Of a stretch of 64,000 nt of DNA, positions 1-7,091 are shown one piece after another. Position 1 is the stretch's first letter; each line of letters starts with the position of its first letter. Source of the stretch: an uncultured Bacillota bacterium (GTDB taxonomy: Bacteria; Bacillota_I; Bacilli_A; RFN20; CAG-288); NCBI GenBank assembly GCA_949299015.1, contig CASFYT010000012.1, positions 1 to 64,000 on the forward strand, written 5' to 3'. The notes under the pieces were generated by a model. That model made no database searches. It was not told where the DNA came from and saw only the letters and a program-made list of their open reading frames with translations. The translations under genes were made by a program, and so were the position numbers.

Positions 1-298
1 GCAAGTTATGGATATGCTAGGTATAGCTTTTAAAAATATAAGAATTTAGACAATTTAATTTTCCATTCTTATCTCTTGTATCTAGCCAATATTTAATAGT
101 AGATGGTATTAATCCATATTTCTTAACAAGGGCTCTTCTTCCTCCTTTCCCTTCAAGATATTCATTAATTACTTTTGCTTTAAGTTCGTTAGTAAATCTC
201 TTGGGTTTAGTCTTTTTCATAATAAAAAACCTCCTAAGTATATTTTAACTTAAGAGGTGTCTAATATGATAATGGTGAACTAAATGGGGTTCAGTTCA
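1..298 (-). mobile_element. End of an IS3-family (IS150-like) insertion sequence, cut by the window edge
   Basis: The first ~300 bases are much richer in A+T than the tRNA and protein genes that follow. Read on the minus strand, the element begins at 298 with TGAACTGAACCCC, which resembles the CCCC-containing terminal repeat of IS150-group elements, followed by a short leader with a Shine-Dalgarno (AGGAGG near 230) and an OrfA-like start at 220. Only this end is in the window, so the other terminus and any target duplication cannot be seen. Family assignment rests on the OrfA helix-turn-helix and the terminus, both read by eye. Confidence 0.6.
17..220 (-). pseudogene. IS3-family OrfA N-terminal fragment (transposase helix-turn-helix)
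   Basis: This 67-residue frame begins MKKTKPKRFTNELKAKVI and contains the HTH_Tnp_1 pattern of OrfA proteins (basic start, a turn around KKYGLIPSTIKYW, residues about 33-46). OrfA proteins are normally 90-170 residues, so this one stops early: after residue 46 the sequence no longer looks like OrfA, which suggests truncation or a junction. It has a good ribosome binding site. OrfA binds the IS ends and would need OrfB, not present here, for transposition. Most likely a remnant. Confidence 0.5.
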
Positions 299-327
299 TT
301 AATTGTATCAAAATGTTAGTTATAAGA

Positions 328-411
328 TGGTGACGCTGGAGAGACTTGAACTCTCACGGGCGAGCCACAGGATTCTAAGTCCTGCGTGTCTACCAATTCC
401 ACCACAGCGTC
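328..411 (-). tRNA. tRNA-Leu (anticodon TAG)
   Basis: On the minus strand the 84 bases fold into a class II tRNA: acceptor GACGCTG (411-405) pairs with CAGCGTC (338-332), a long variable arm is present, the anticodon loop is CTTAGAA giving anticodon TAG (reads CUA, and probably other CUN codons), and the T loop TTCAAGT is intact. The CCA end is encoded (330-328). It follows a small membrane-protein gene and two tRNA-Arg genes on the same strand, so one precursor transcript is plausible. Confidence 0.93.
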
Positions 412-688
412 AACGATTCTTTTCGCTCTCTTCTTCCTCTGGCTTGGTCCCGTAATTCGATGCCAGCGTCATGACGGCGACGGTCGCGAGGACAAGGACG
501 ATGACAAGGCTTCCGACCGCCAGGCAGGGAATGGCGAAGGCGGGAGGGACGACGTCGGGGAGAACGTAGAGGATTCCCGTTAGGAAAAGGGCGATCCCGA
601 CAAGGAAGACAAGAGTCAACACGATAGCGAAGACGACGCTGGCCCGGCGGGACATGCCGGCAAGCCAGCAGAGGAATTTCCTTATCAT
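410..688 (-). CDS. Small two-helix membrane protein of unknown function
   Basis: 92 residues. Two hydrophobic helices are visible, about residues 18-42 and 52-78, separated by a short proline-containing loop; the N-terminus is basic (MIRKFLCWLAGMSRR) and the C-terminus is acidic (KPEEEESEKNR), which predicts both ends in the cytoplasm. The gene sits between tRNA-Arg(CCG) and tRNA-Leu(TAG) on the same strand and its TGA stop overlaps the first two bases of the tRNA-Leu. The ribosome binding site is weak. No family recognised. An antisense frame of similar length exists but has no membrane pattern. Confidence 0.6.
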   Translation of the reverse strand: MIRKFLCWLAGMSRRASVVFAIVLTLVFLVGIALFLTGILYVLPDVVPPAFAIPCLAVGSLVIVLVLATVAVMTLASNYGTKPEEEESEKNR

Positions 689-700
689 GTTTCAAGCAGA

Positions 701-778
701 TGGTGCGCCCGAAGGGATTTGAACCCTTGGCACCAGGCTTCGGAGGCCTGTGCTCTATCCAGGCTGAGCTACGGGCGC
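701..778 (-). tRNA. tRNA-Arg (anticodon CCG)
   Basis: Minus-strand cloverleaf with acceptor GCGCCCG (778-772) pairing with CGGGCGC (711-705), D arm AGCTCAG, anticodon loop CTCCGAA (anticodon CCG, reads CGG) and T loop TTCAAAT. The CCA end is encoded at 703-701. Only two bases separate its 5' end from the CCA of the upstream tRNA-Arg(CCT), so the pair must be cut from one precursor. Confidence 0.94.
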
Positions 779-780
779 AA

Positions 781-858
781 TGGCGCTCCCAGCAAGATTT
801 GAACTTGCGGCCTACCGCTTAGGAGGCGGTCGCTCTATCCGGGCTGAGCTATGGGAGC
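781..858 (-). tRNA. tRNA-Arg (anticodon CCT)
   Basis: Minus-strand cloverleaf with acceptor GCTCCCA (858-852) and its partner TGGGAGC ending at 785, anticodon loop CTCCTAA (anticodon CCT, reads AGG), T loop TTCAAAT and encoded CCA (783-781). It is the first gene of the tRNA-Arg, tRNA-Arg, membrane protein, tRNA-Leu group; a promoter lies just upstream. Confidence 0.94.
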
Positions 859-868
859 AGCAAAAGTA

Positions 869-877
869 ATTATAACA
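869..877 (-). promoter_or_regulatory. Extended -10 promoter of the tRNA-Arg group
   Basis: On the minus strand TGTTATAAT (877-869) is a perfect TATAAT preceded by the TGn extension, 10 bases before the tRNA-Arg(CCT) 5' end. No good -35 is seen at 16-18 bases, which fits an extended -10 promoter. Confidence 0.6.
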
Positions 878-971
878 CATCGGATTCATCAAGTCTTTGA
901 AATCATGCAACGAATTCCATGTTTGCACAAAAGTCCCTCTTTCGCCCAATAGAGAGTGAAGGAGGAAGATC

Positions 972-2810
972 ATGAAGAAAAAGAACGTCGCCTGTCTTGC
1001 CCTGCTGATGCCGATGATCGTCAACGCCCCACTGGGAGAGGGAAGGGGAGAAGGCGAGGGAGTTCCCGCCATTCGACAGGCCAGCTATGGCGTCTGCACG
1101 ACAGGGAACCTGATGGCCGGCACCGGAAAGGGAGCCAATCTTCTCCCGCCAGGATTCTACGGGAACCATCCCGACATGGGCGTCCTCGAAGTCGGCCGGA
1201 CCGCAGGAGACCCCTACGGAAAGGAAGTCCCGACGCTTTCCCTGCCGGAGACGAACCGCTACCTCCTTGCCGTCTCGTTTCGGGAGAGCATCCGGGAACT
1301 GAGCGATGCCAAGTACCTCGGCCGCGTCGGTTACGTCCTTGAGGTCGAGACACCGGAGGGAGTGCTTGTCGACGACGTTCGTTCGACCGAGAGCGTCCTT
1401 CGAATCGAAGATTACTTCAAAAAAACACCGAATGGAAACTACAATTCCCCGTCGAGGGGAAAGAGCGATCTCGACAGCTTCGCCATGTTCGACGTCGAAC
1501 TCAACGCCTTCGTCATCACCTTCCACTACGAGGTTTCCTGGCGGGTCAAGAGCTTTCGGCTCTACTATTCGGACGTGCCCGCCACCATCGAAAACGTCGC
1601 CCTTTCCGTCTACGACACGAACGAGGAGACGATCGCCTCCGCCCTCTACCAAGGCCCCTCCTGCCAAGACGGGTACCTCGTGAACCTCGGGCGCAACCCG
1701 ATCTACGAACTCGAAAGCCAGTACGGGACCGTCTTTTCCAAGGACTACCTGACCCGATCCTTCCTGGCCCGAGACGCGAACATGGAGGACGTCCATCCGA
1801 CGATCGAAGATCCGGACAATTATTTTGCCGAAGGAGCCAGTGCGCCGCTGGGAAGGAAGTTCTGCGTCTACCTTCGGGCCGAAGACGACTACGGAAACCA
1901 ATCGAGGATCACGCTGAACATCACCGTCGTCGACAGGAGAGCCCCGAACATCCTCCCGCTCTCCGGCTGGCACGTCACCTCGTCCTACGCCGCCGACTTT
2001 CGGTCAATCGATTTCGTCCGAAGGCATTTCATCGTCGAGGACAACGCCGACGAGGAGGTCTCCGTCAAGGTCCTTCAGACGAACGGGGAAGGCATCCCGA
2101 AGAACGAAATCGGAACCTTCCAGGCCCGCCTCGTCGCCACCGACAAATCGGAAAACGAGAGCCATCGGGACTTCGAGCTCGAACTCATCGACGACGTTCC
2201 GCCCGTCCTGGAATGCAAGGCCGACGAGATCGTCCTTTCCTATGGAACAAGATACAGCCGGGAAAAGATCCTCTCCCTGTTCGAGGCCGAGGACGAGATC
2301 GACGGGAGCTGCCCCGTCCTCGTCGAAGAGGACGAATACCTCGGCAACGAAGACACCATCGGCTCCTATCGGTTCACGGTGCGGTCCAGCGACCTTTCCG
2401 GAAACGTCGCCACCAAGACGATCCGCATCCTCGTCCAGGACAACGAAGGCCCGACCTTCTATGCCAAGGAATCCTTCCTGCAGGTCGTCCAGGGCGAAGT
2501 CCCCACGCTCGAGGAGATCGTCCGTTCCCTGATCCGGCAGGAAGTCCTCGAGAACAGGAACTATCCGACCGTGGAGATCGTCCAGGGCGAGGCGATCGAC
2601 CGCCATCTTTCCCTGGGCCTTCACCAGTTCACCCTCCGGCTCGTGGACCAGGAAGGAAGGGAGGAATACGTCCACCTTTCCATCGAGGTCGTCCCCAAGG
2701 AGCAGATGGACGATATCGCACCCGCCAAGCTGACCTTCTGGGCCCGGTTCTGTCAGTTCTGGATCGACCTCTGGAATCAAATCGTCGCGTTTTTTACAGG
2801 CAACAATTGA
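972..2810 (+). CDS. Secreted protein with bacterial Ig-like (DUF5011-type) domains
   Basis: 612 residues. A signal peptide is visible (KKK then a hydrophobic stretch, residues 1-20). The second half holds repeated Ig-like units each opening with a D-x-x-x-P motif (VDRRAPNILPL near 318, DDVPPVLECK near 409, DNEGPTFYAK near 492) and ending in alternating hydrophobic strands, as in DUF5011/HYR surface proteins. The first ~300 residues are not recognised. The C-terminus is a Trp/Phe-rich hydrophobic helix (FWARFCQFWIDLW) that may associate with the membrane; there is no LPXTG motif. The start has a strong Shine-Dalgarno (AAGGAGG). Probably a cell-surface adhesin or envelope protein; function unknown. 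It is transcribed alone, upstream of tRNA-Leu. Confidence 0.8.
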   Translation: MKKKNVACLALLMPMIVNAPLGEGRGEGEGVPAIRQASYGVCTTGNLMAGTGKGANLLPPGFYGNHPDMGVLEVGRTAGDPYGKEVPTLSLPETNRYLLAVSFRESIRELSDAKYLGRVGYVLEVETPEGVLVDDVRSTESVLRIEDYFKKTPNGNYNSPSRGKSDLDSFAMFDVELNAFVITFHYEVSWRVKSFRLYYSDVPATIENVALSVYDTNEETIASALYQGPSCQDGYLVNLGRNPIYELESQYGTVFSKDYLTRSFLARDANMEDVHPTIEDPDNYFAEGASAPLGRKFCVYLRAEDDYGNQSRITLNITVVDRRAPNILPLSGWHVTSSYAADFRSIDFVRRHFIVEDNADEEVSVKVLQTNGEGIPKNEIGTFQARLVATDKSENESHRDFELELIDDVPPVLECKADEIVLSYGTRYSREKILSLFEAEDEIDGSCPVLVEEDEYLGNEDTIGSYRFTVRSSDLSGNVATKTIRILVQDNEGPTFYAKESFLQVVQGEVPTLEEIVRSLIRQEVLENRNYPTVEIVQGEAIDRHLSLGLHQFTLRLVDQEGREEYVHLSIEVVPKEQMDDIAPAKLTFWARFCQFWIDLWNQIVAFFTGNN

Positions 2811-2835
2811 ACTTCGGAAAGAGATGCGATATACT
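2807..2835 (+). promoter_or_regulatory. Promoter of tRNA-Leu(CAG)
   Basis: TTGAAC (2807-2812), a 17-base spacer and TATACT (2830-2835), 11 bases before the tRNA. The -35 overlaps the stop codon of the preceding gene. Confidence 0.8.
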
Positions 2836-2846
2836 TATTTTCTGCT

Positions 2847-2929
2847 GGGGCCGTGGCGGAAATGGTAGACGCGCTAGATTCAGGTTCTAGTGAGCAATCG
2901 TGGGGATTCGAGTTCCCCCGGCCCCACCA
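2847..2929 (+). tRNA. tRNA-Leu (anticodon CAG)
   Basis: Class II cloverleaf: acceptor GGGGCCG (2847-2853) pairs with CGGCCCC (2919-2925), anticodon loop TTCAGGT (anticodon CAG, reads CUG), long variable arm, T loop TTCGAGT, encoded CCA (2927-2929). Transcribed from its own consensus promoter and followed by a terminator hairpin. Confidence 0.95.
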
Positions 2930-2947
2930 TCATCGGCAGAAAGACAA

Positions 2948-2971
2948 AGCGACCTTCGGGCCGCTTTTTTT
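2948..2971 (+). terminator. Rho-independent terminator of tRNA-Leu(CAG)
   Basis: Stem AGCGACC, loop TTCG, GGCCGCT with one internal mismatch, followed by a run of Ts. Confidence 0.75.
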
Positions 2972-2989
2972 CGTATCCTCGACCGAGGA

Positions 2990-4201
2990 TCAGCAGGAGT
3001 GGATGACCTTCGCAAGCCCGCCGAGAGACGTCTCCTTCAGGCTGTGGGGAAGCTCCTTCCCCGTGAGCTTCATCGCCCGGACGACGTTGTCGAAGCTGAC
3101 GACGTTCTCCCGGCAGGGGCAGATGTCCTTGGCGAAGAGATAGGACGTATAGGCATGGACGGCCGCCATCGCGTTGCGCTCGATGCAGGGAACCTGGACA
3201 TAGCCGTCGATGGGGTCGCAGGTCAATCCGAGGAAATGCTCCATGGCGACCTCGCTCGCGTACTCGATCTGGTGGACGTCGAGCCCCATCAGATAGGAAT
3301 AGCTTGCAGCCGCAAAGGAGCAGGCAGAACCGATTTCCGCCTGGCATCCAAGGACGGCTCCTGAAAGAGAAGCGTTTGCCTTGATGAAGTTGGCGACGAG
3401 AGCACCGACAAGATAGGCTTTCGACAATTCCTCGATTCCCTTTCCGGACCGATGGGCGTGATAGAGCAGGGCCGGGACGACGCCGCTGGACCCGCAGGTC
3501 GGCGCCGTGACGACCTCGGCGCCGCGGGCGTTCTCCTCGCTGGTCGCATAGGCCTAGGCGGACAGGAGCAGGAGAAGCCTTTCTCCCTCTTCGGAGCAGC
3601 TCTCGGCGACCCGGCGGACCTTGGCGCTGACCGGGGAGAGGTTCAAGGGACCGGGAAGGGGGCTTGTTTCCTCCAACCCGCGTTCGATGGTCCGGAAGGA
3701 GTGTTCGAGCAGTCGCCGTGAGAAATCCCAGATCTCCGGGCCCTCGAGCCTCTCGATGGCCTGGGCGACGTCGTCGATCCGTTCCTTCCGCAGATAGTCC
3801 TTCATCTCGTCAAAGCTTTGGAAGGGATAGACGTCCTTGCTCTTCCTTCGCTCGCCCATCCTCCGATAGGCGCCTCCTCCCAGGGAGAAGAACGTCTCCC
3901 GAATCCGTTTCCCTTCCTTCGTGACAGCTTCCACGACCATGGTGTTGGGATGAGGAAGGTGGTCGAAGTCCGAGTCGAAGACGATCTCCGTCGGAACGTT
4001 CGAAAACGCCCGCAGGAGGACCTGGTCGGTCCGATGTCCCTTTCCCGTCAGGGAGAGGGAACCCCGCAGGAGGACGCGGATGCGGGCAAGCCCTTCGTCC
4101 TTGTGTTCGGAAAGGAAACGCTCAGCGATGCGATAGGGCGCGATGGTATGGCTGGACGAAGGACCAGGTCCGAGGAGCAGGAGCTCACGTAGCGATTTCA
4201 T
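2990..4201 (-). pseudogene. sdaA: Single-chain L-serine dehydratase (4Fe-4S) interrupted by one in-frame TAG
   Basis: L-serine ammonia-lyase makes pyruvate and ammonia from serine. The beta domain (from MKSLRELLLLGPGPSSSHT at 4201) and the alpha domain (TSEENARGAEVVTAPTCGSSG to the C-terminus) lie in the same frame, about 403 residues, with a single TAG codon at 3554-3556 between LLLLLSA and AYATSEENA. No other defect is seen: the SSSHT motif, the alpha-domain cysteines (APTCG, GSACS, LTCDP) and the C-terminal Cys, which in type 2 enzymes caps the cluster, are all there. A Tyr codon is common at the TAG position, so one base change could explain it. It may be a recent pseudogene, a readthrough site, or a sequencing error. 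The MKSL start fits the SSSHT spacing and the adjacent -10 box; eight codons upstream another ATG exists. Confidence 0.8.
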
Positions 4202-4207
4202 GCCACC

Positions 4208-4236
4208 ATTATAGCGCCGTTCCACCGCAAGGTCAT
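4208..4236 (-). promoter_or_regulatory. Promoter of sdaA, predicted leaderless
   Basis: Minus strand: ATGACC (4236-4231), 17 bases, TATAAT (4213-4208), then six bases to the ATG at 4201. Initiation 6-7 bases after the -10 would fall on the start codon, and no Shine-Dalgarno is present. Confidence 0.6.
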
Positions 4237-4274
4237 GCCCCGTCGTCCGTTCCGCTCCGAGGCAGACGGGAAGA

Positions 4275-4305
4275 AAAAAGCGCGGGCGACTTCTCGCCTG
4301 CGCTC
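4275..4305 (-). terminator. Terminator of the lipoprotein gene at 4325
   Basis: Minus strand: AGCGCAGGCGA, loop GAAG, TCGCCCGCGCT (one mismatch) then six Ts. Confidence 0.75.
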
Positions 4306-4324
4306 TGTTCTTTCCTCGACGGTC

Positions 4325-5194
4325 TCAGGAGACCAGCTGGTAGAGGATCGTCCCGTCGTTCTGAACGACCTTTTCGAAGAGCAGCCTCTCCCGCTGTCCG
4401 TTTTCGACCACGTTGCAGCGGATGAGCGTCCGGTTCTGCTGACGGAAGAAGGCGAATTCCAGGTAGAGGTTGGAACCGATCGACTCGGAGTGGAGCTCGA
4501 CTTCGTCGTCCTCCATCTCGAGAGAATAGGAGTGGATCATCCTTCGGTTCTCGTAGACTTCGTACTGGAACTCCTGTTCGCCGCGCTCGATCTCCTGGGA
4601 GACCCGGACGTAGTTGCTGTCGTCGATGTGATAGGAGAAGGAGACCTCGAACTCGTCGTCCTCGCGCTCCTTGGTCCCGCGCATCGCATACTCCGCATCG
4701 CCGATGACGACGAGGCCGTCGATGCGGCTCTCCTCTTCGTCGTCGAAGCGGTCGTCGAAGTCGTCATCCACCAGCGGCGTCTCGTTGTAGTACATCGTGA
4801 AGGAGACGTCCTCGGCGGCGATGTCCTGATATTGGACTTCCAGCTTGTATTCGTATTCCGTCCTGTCGGAGGGGACGAGACGATTCTGGAGCAGGATTTC
4901 CTCTCCTCTCAGCGCCGCCTCGATGGAAGGGAGATAGGAGGTGATCTGGTCGACCAGGGTCTCGCTCACGGCGCGGTTTGCCGCCTTGACGGTCGAGGTG
5001 TCGATCGTCGCCAGCAATCCGATGGACGTCGCAGCCTCGTAGGCGAAGAGGTCGCTGGACTCCGACGTGTTGATGACGTCCTCGATGCCGCCCGTCGTCG
5101 AGGTGCCGGCGCTGGAGCCGGAACTGGACGTCGAAGCGCAGCCCGCAAGGAGCACCAAAGAGAAGAGAGGCCAAAGAAACTTTGTCTTTTTCAT
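4325..5194 (-). CDS. Lipoprotein of unknown function
   Basis: 289 residues. A lipoprotein signal peptide is clear: basic MKKTK, hydrophobic core, lipobox LLAGC with the acylated Cys at about residue 19, then a Ser/Thr/Gly-rich linker (CASTSSSGSSAGTSTT). The mature part is acidic and predicted rich in beta strands, with repeated D/E clusters (around residues 140-155 DDDFDDRFDDEEES). No family recognised. It would be anchored on the outer face of the membrane. It has a Shine-Dalgarno (GAAAGGA), its own promoter and terminator, so it is a single-gene unit. An 8-9 bp inverted repeat lies in its leader. Confidence 0.8.
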   Translation of the reverse strand: MKKTKFLWPLFSLVLLAGCASTSSSGSSAGTSTTGGIEDVINTSESSDLFAYEAATSIGLLATIDTSTVKAANRAVSETLVDQITSYLPSIEAALRGEEILLQNRLVPSDRTEYEYKLEVQYQDIAAEDVSFTMYYNETPLVDDDFDDRFDDEEESRIDGLVVIGDAEYAMRGTKEREDDEFEVSFSYHIDDSNYVRVSQEIERGEQEFQYEVYENRRMIHSYSLEMEDDEVELHSESIGSNLYLEFAFFRQQNRTLIRCNVVENGQRERLLFEKVVQNDGTILYQLVS

Positions 5195-5210
5195 TTTTTT
5201 GATCCTTTCT

Positions 5211-5236
5211 TTTGAGAAAACTTAAGCTTTCTCAAA
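5211..5236. repeat. Inverted repeat in the leader of the lipoprotein gene
   Basis: TTTGAGAAA (5211-5219) and TTTCTCAAA (5228-5236) form a perfect 9-bp inverted repeat around ACTTAAGC, just upstream of the Shine-Dalgarno. It could be an operator or an RNA hairpin; nothing shows which. Confidence 0.5.
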
Positions 5237-5259
5237 GTTTCCGTTCCTTGTGCCACCAA

Positions 5260-5287
5260 TGTATCAAATTGCATGCGCCAGATTCAA
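5260..5287 (-). promoter_or_regulatory. Candidate promoter of the lipoprotein gene
   Basis: Minus strand TTGAAT (5287-5282), 16-base spacer, GATACA (5265-5260). Confidence 0.45.
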
Positions 5288-5363
5288 CAGAAACGCTCAT
5301 GCCCGCACAAGCCGCTTGGCGAGGAAAGGATTCGTCCCAGTTCGTCGCCCAGGCAGGAGGGAA

Positions 5364-5393
5364 CAAAAAAACGAGTCCCGAACCCGGGACTCG
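5364..5393 (-). terminator. Terminator of tRNA-Ser(GGA)
   Basis: Minus strand: CGAGTCCCG, short loop, CGGGACTCG followed by seven Ts; a strong hairpin 12 bases after the tRNA. Confidence 0.85.
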
Positions 5394-5405
5394 CTCCTGT
5401 TTCGA

Positions 5406-5496
5406 TGGCGGAGCGAGAGAGATTTGAACTCTCGCACAGTTTTACCTGTCTATGAGCTTTCCAAGCCCACCCCTTCAACCACTTGGGTATCGCTCC
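5406..5496 (-). tRNA. tRNA-Ser (anticodon GGA)
   Basis: Class II cloverleaf on the minus strand: acceptor GGAGCGA (5496-5490) pairs with TCGCTCC (5416-5410), anticodon loop TTGGAAA (anticodon GGA, reads UCC/UCU), long variable arm, T loop TTCAAAT and encoded CCA (5408-5406). Single-gene unit with promoter and terminator. Confidence 0.94.
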
Positions 5497-5529
5497 AGAG
5501 TGCCGATGGCCGCAAAAGCAGCATATAGT

Positions 5530-5557
5530 ATTTTAAGGCATCGGGGTTTCTTGTCAA
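5530..5557 (-). promoter_or_regulatory. Promoter of tRNA-Ser(GGA)
   Basis: Minus strand TTGACA (5557-5552), 16-base spacer, TAAAAT (5535-5530). Perfect -35 consensus. Confidence 0.7.
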
Positions 5558-5584
5558 GGTTTTTCCTTTCGGGCCGGATAGAGA

Positions 5585-5593
5585 TGGTATAAT
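5585..5593 (+). promoter_or_regulatory. Extended -10 promoter of the rlu gene, predicted leaderless
   Basis: TGGTATAAT (5585-5593) is a perfect extended -10, seven bases before ATG 5601. There is no Shine-Dalgarno in that gap and no clear -35. Confidence 0.6.
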
Positions 5594-5600
5594 TGAAACC

Positions 5601-6581
5601 ATGAAATTCACGATCCAAGAAACGGACGCCCATCAGCGGGTCGACAAGTTCCTTCGCCGTGCGCTGAAGGACGCCCCTGTCTCCTTCCTCTACCGCATGT
5701 TCCGCCAGAAGGACGTCAAGGTCAACGGAAGGAAGGCCGCCATCGACTATCTCCTTCAGGAAGGGGACGTCGTCGACGTCTACCTGAAGGAAGACCTCCT
5801 GGAGCAATTCCGCAGGGAACAGGTCCTGCGGCCCGTCAAGCCGGACTTCAAGATCCTCTACGAGGACGAGAACATCCTGGTCATCGACAAGAAGAAGGGA
5901 CTGCTCGTCCACGCCGAAGGAGAGGAGAAGGACCTCACCCTTCAGAACATGGTCCTGAACTATCTCAGCGCGAAAGGCGAATTCGACATCAACGACGCGA
6001 AGGGATTCCTCCCTTCCCCGGCCCATCGTCTGGACCGGAACACGAGCGGCATCGTCCTCTTCGGAAAGAACCTCCTCGCCCTGAACGAACTCATCCGCCT
6101 CTTTCGCGAGCGCAGGGACATCGAGAAGAAATACACCCTCCTCGTCTGCGGCCGCGTGAAGAGGGACGGGAACATCGACTTTCCGCTTCGGAAGGATTCC
6201 CAGACGCACAAGGTCCACGTCGCGACCATCAAGGGCGGCGGCAAGGAGGCCCATACCGTCTACCACCGGCTCAAGGCCTACAACGCCGGCTATTCGCTGG
6301 TCGAGGCCGAGCTCCTGACCGGAAGGACGCACCAGCTCCGCGTCCACTTCGCGGCGATTGGAAATCCCATCGTCGGCGACGCCAAATACGGCGACTTCGA
6401 GGTCAACGACTTCTTCAAGAGGATGTATTCCTACCGCAACCAGTTCCTTCACGCGTCCTTCTTCCGCTTCAAGGAGACGGTGGAGGGGCCGCTGTCCTAT
6501 CTCCGCGGCAAGGAATTCGTCTCTCCCCTGCCCCAGAGGGAGGCGCACATCATCGACTCCCTCAAGAGGATCAATGGATGA
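5601..6581 (+). CDS. RluA-family 23S rRNA pseudouridine synthase (RluC/RluD-like)
   Basis: 326 residues, the usual length. It isomerises specific uridines in large-subunit rRNA. An S4 RNA-binding domain covers about residues 12-75; the synthase domain follows, with the catalytic motif HRLDRNTSG at 142-150 (Asp145 is the nucleophile in this family) and the RTHQLRVH motif near 240. RluC and RluD types cannot be separated by eye. The start ATG is seven bases after a perfect extended -10 with no ribosome binding site. The last four bases overlap the next gene (ATGA), so the three downstream unknown genes are probably translated from the same message. Confidence 0.92.
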   Translation: MKFTIQETDAHQRVDKFLRRALKDAPVSFLYRMFRQKDVKVNGRKAAIDYLLQEGDVVDVYLKEDLLEQFRREQVLRPVKPDFKILYEDENILVIDKKKGLLVHAEGEEKDLTLQNMVLNYLSAKGEFDINDAKGFLPSPAHRLDRNTSGIVLFGKNLLALNELIRLFRERRDIEKKYTLLVCGRVKRDGNIDFPLRKDSQTHKVHVATIKGGGKEAHTVYHRLKAYNAGYSLVEAELLTGRTHQLRVHFAAIGNPIVGDAKYGDFEVNDFFKRMYSYRNQFLHASFFRFKETVEGPLSYLRGKEFVSPLPQREAHIIDSLKRING

Positions 6582-7087
6582 GCCTTTCCCTTCTCTTCCT
6601 CCTCGCCTTTCCCCTCTTCCTCCTCCCCTCCCTCCTGCTCCCGAGCCATCGGCTGAAGGTCTACGTCCTCTCCTCCCTTTTGGGAGGAGTTTTCGTGCTT
6701 CTCTTCTACTTCGTGGACCTCGCCTTTCCCGAGATCGGGCTCGTCGCCATCGTCGGCCAGCCGCTCCTTCCCCTTCTCTCCTCGACCTTCGGACCCGAGC
6801 AGACGCTTGCGGAGCGATGCCAGGTCGCGACGGCCTTCCTGCTTCTCTTCGTCTACCTGGTCCTCTACCTCGTCAGCTACCTGCTCCAGAAGGTCTTCCT
6901 CATGGGCGGGAACATGACGATCCACTGGTCGGGAAAGATCCTGCGCCACATCGGCTTCTCCCTCCTCTTCCTCCTCCTCACCTTCCTCCCCTTCGTCCTC
7001 TTCTTCCTCAACATCCGGATCCTGCTGCCGATCCCGGACGGATTCCTTTCCCCGCTCTTCCAATTCTTCTTCCCCCTGGAGGCCTAG
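6578..7087 (+). CDS. Polytopic membrane protein of unknown function (cassette gene 1)
   Basis: 169 residues. Four hydrophobic helices are visible: about 3-22, 27-48, 84-108 and 125-150, with basic residues in the short loops. No motif of a known family is recognised. Its ATG overlaps the end of the rlu gene by four bases and the next gene begins five bases after its TAG, so it belongs to a four-gene operon. Codon use matches the chromosome, so recent transfer is not suggested. Confidence 0.7.
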   Translation: MSLSLLFLLAFPLFLLPSLLLPSHRLKVYVLSSLLGGVFVLLFYFVDLAFPEIGLVAIVGQPLLPLLSSTFGPEQTLAERCQVATAFLLLFVYLVLYLVSYLLQKVFLMGGNMTIHWSGKILRHIGFSLLFLLLTFLPFVLFFLNIRILLPIPDGFLSPLFQFFFPLEA

Positions 7088-7091
7088 GACG

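Noticed and set aside
3554-3556. TAG as a reassigned sense codon
   Set aside because: Many genes in the window (pgcA, rny, the phosphatase) end in TAG at the expected place, so TAG is a normal stop here; readthrough could only be local.
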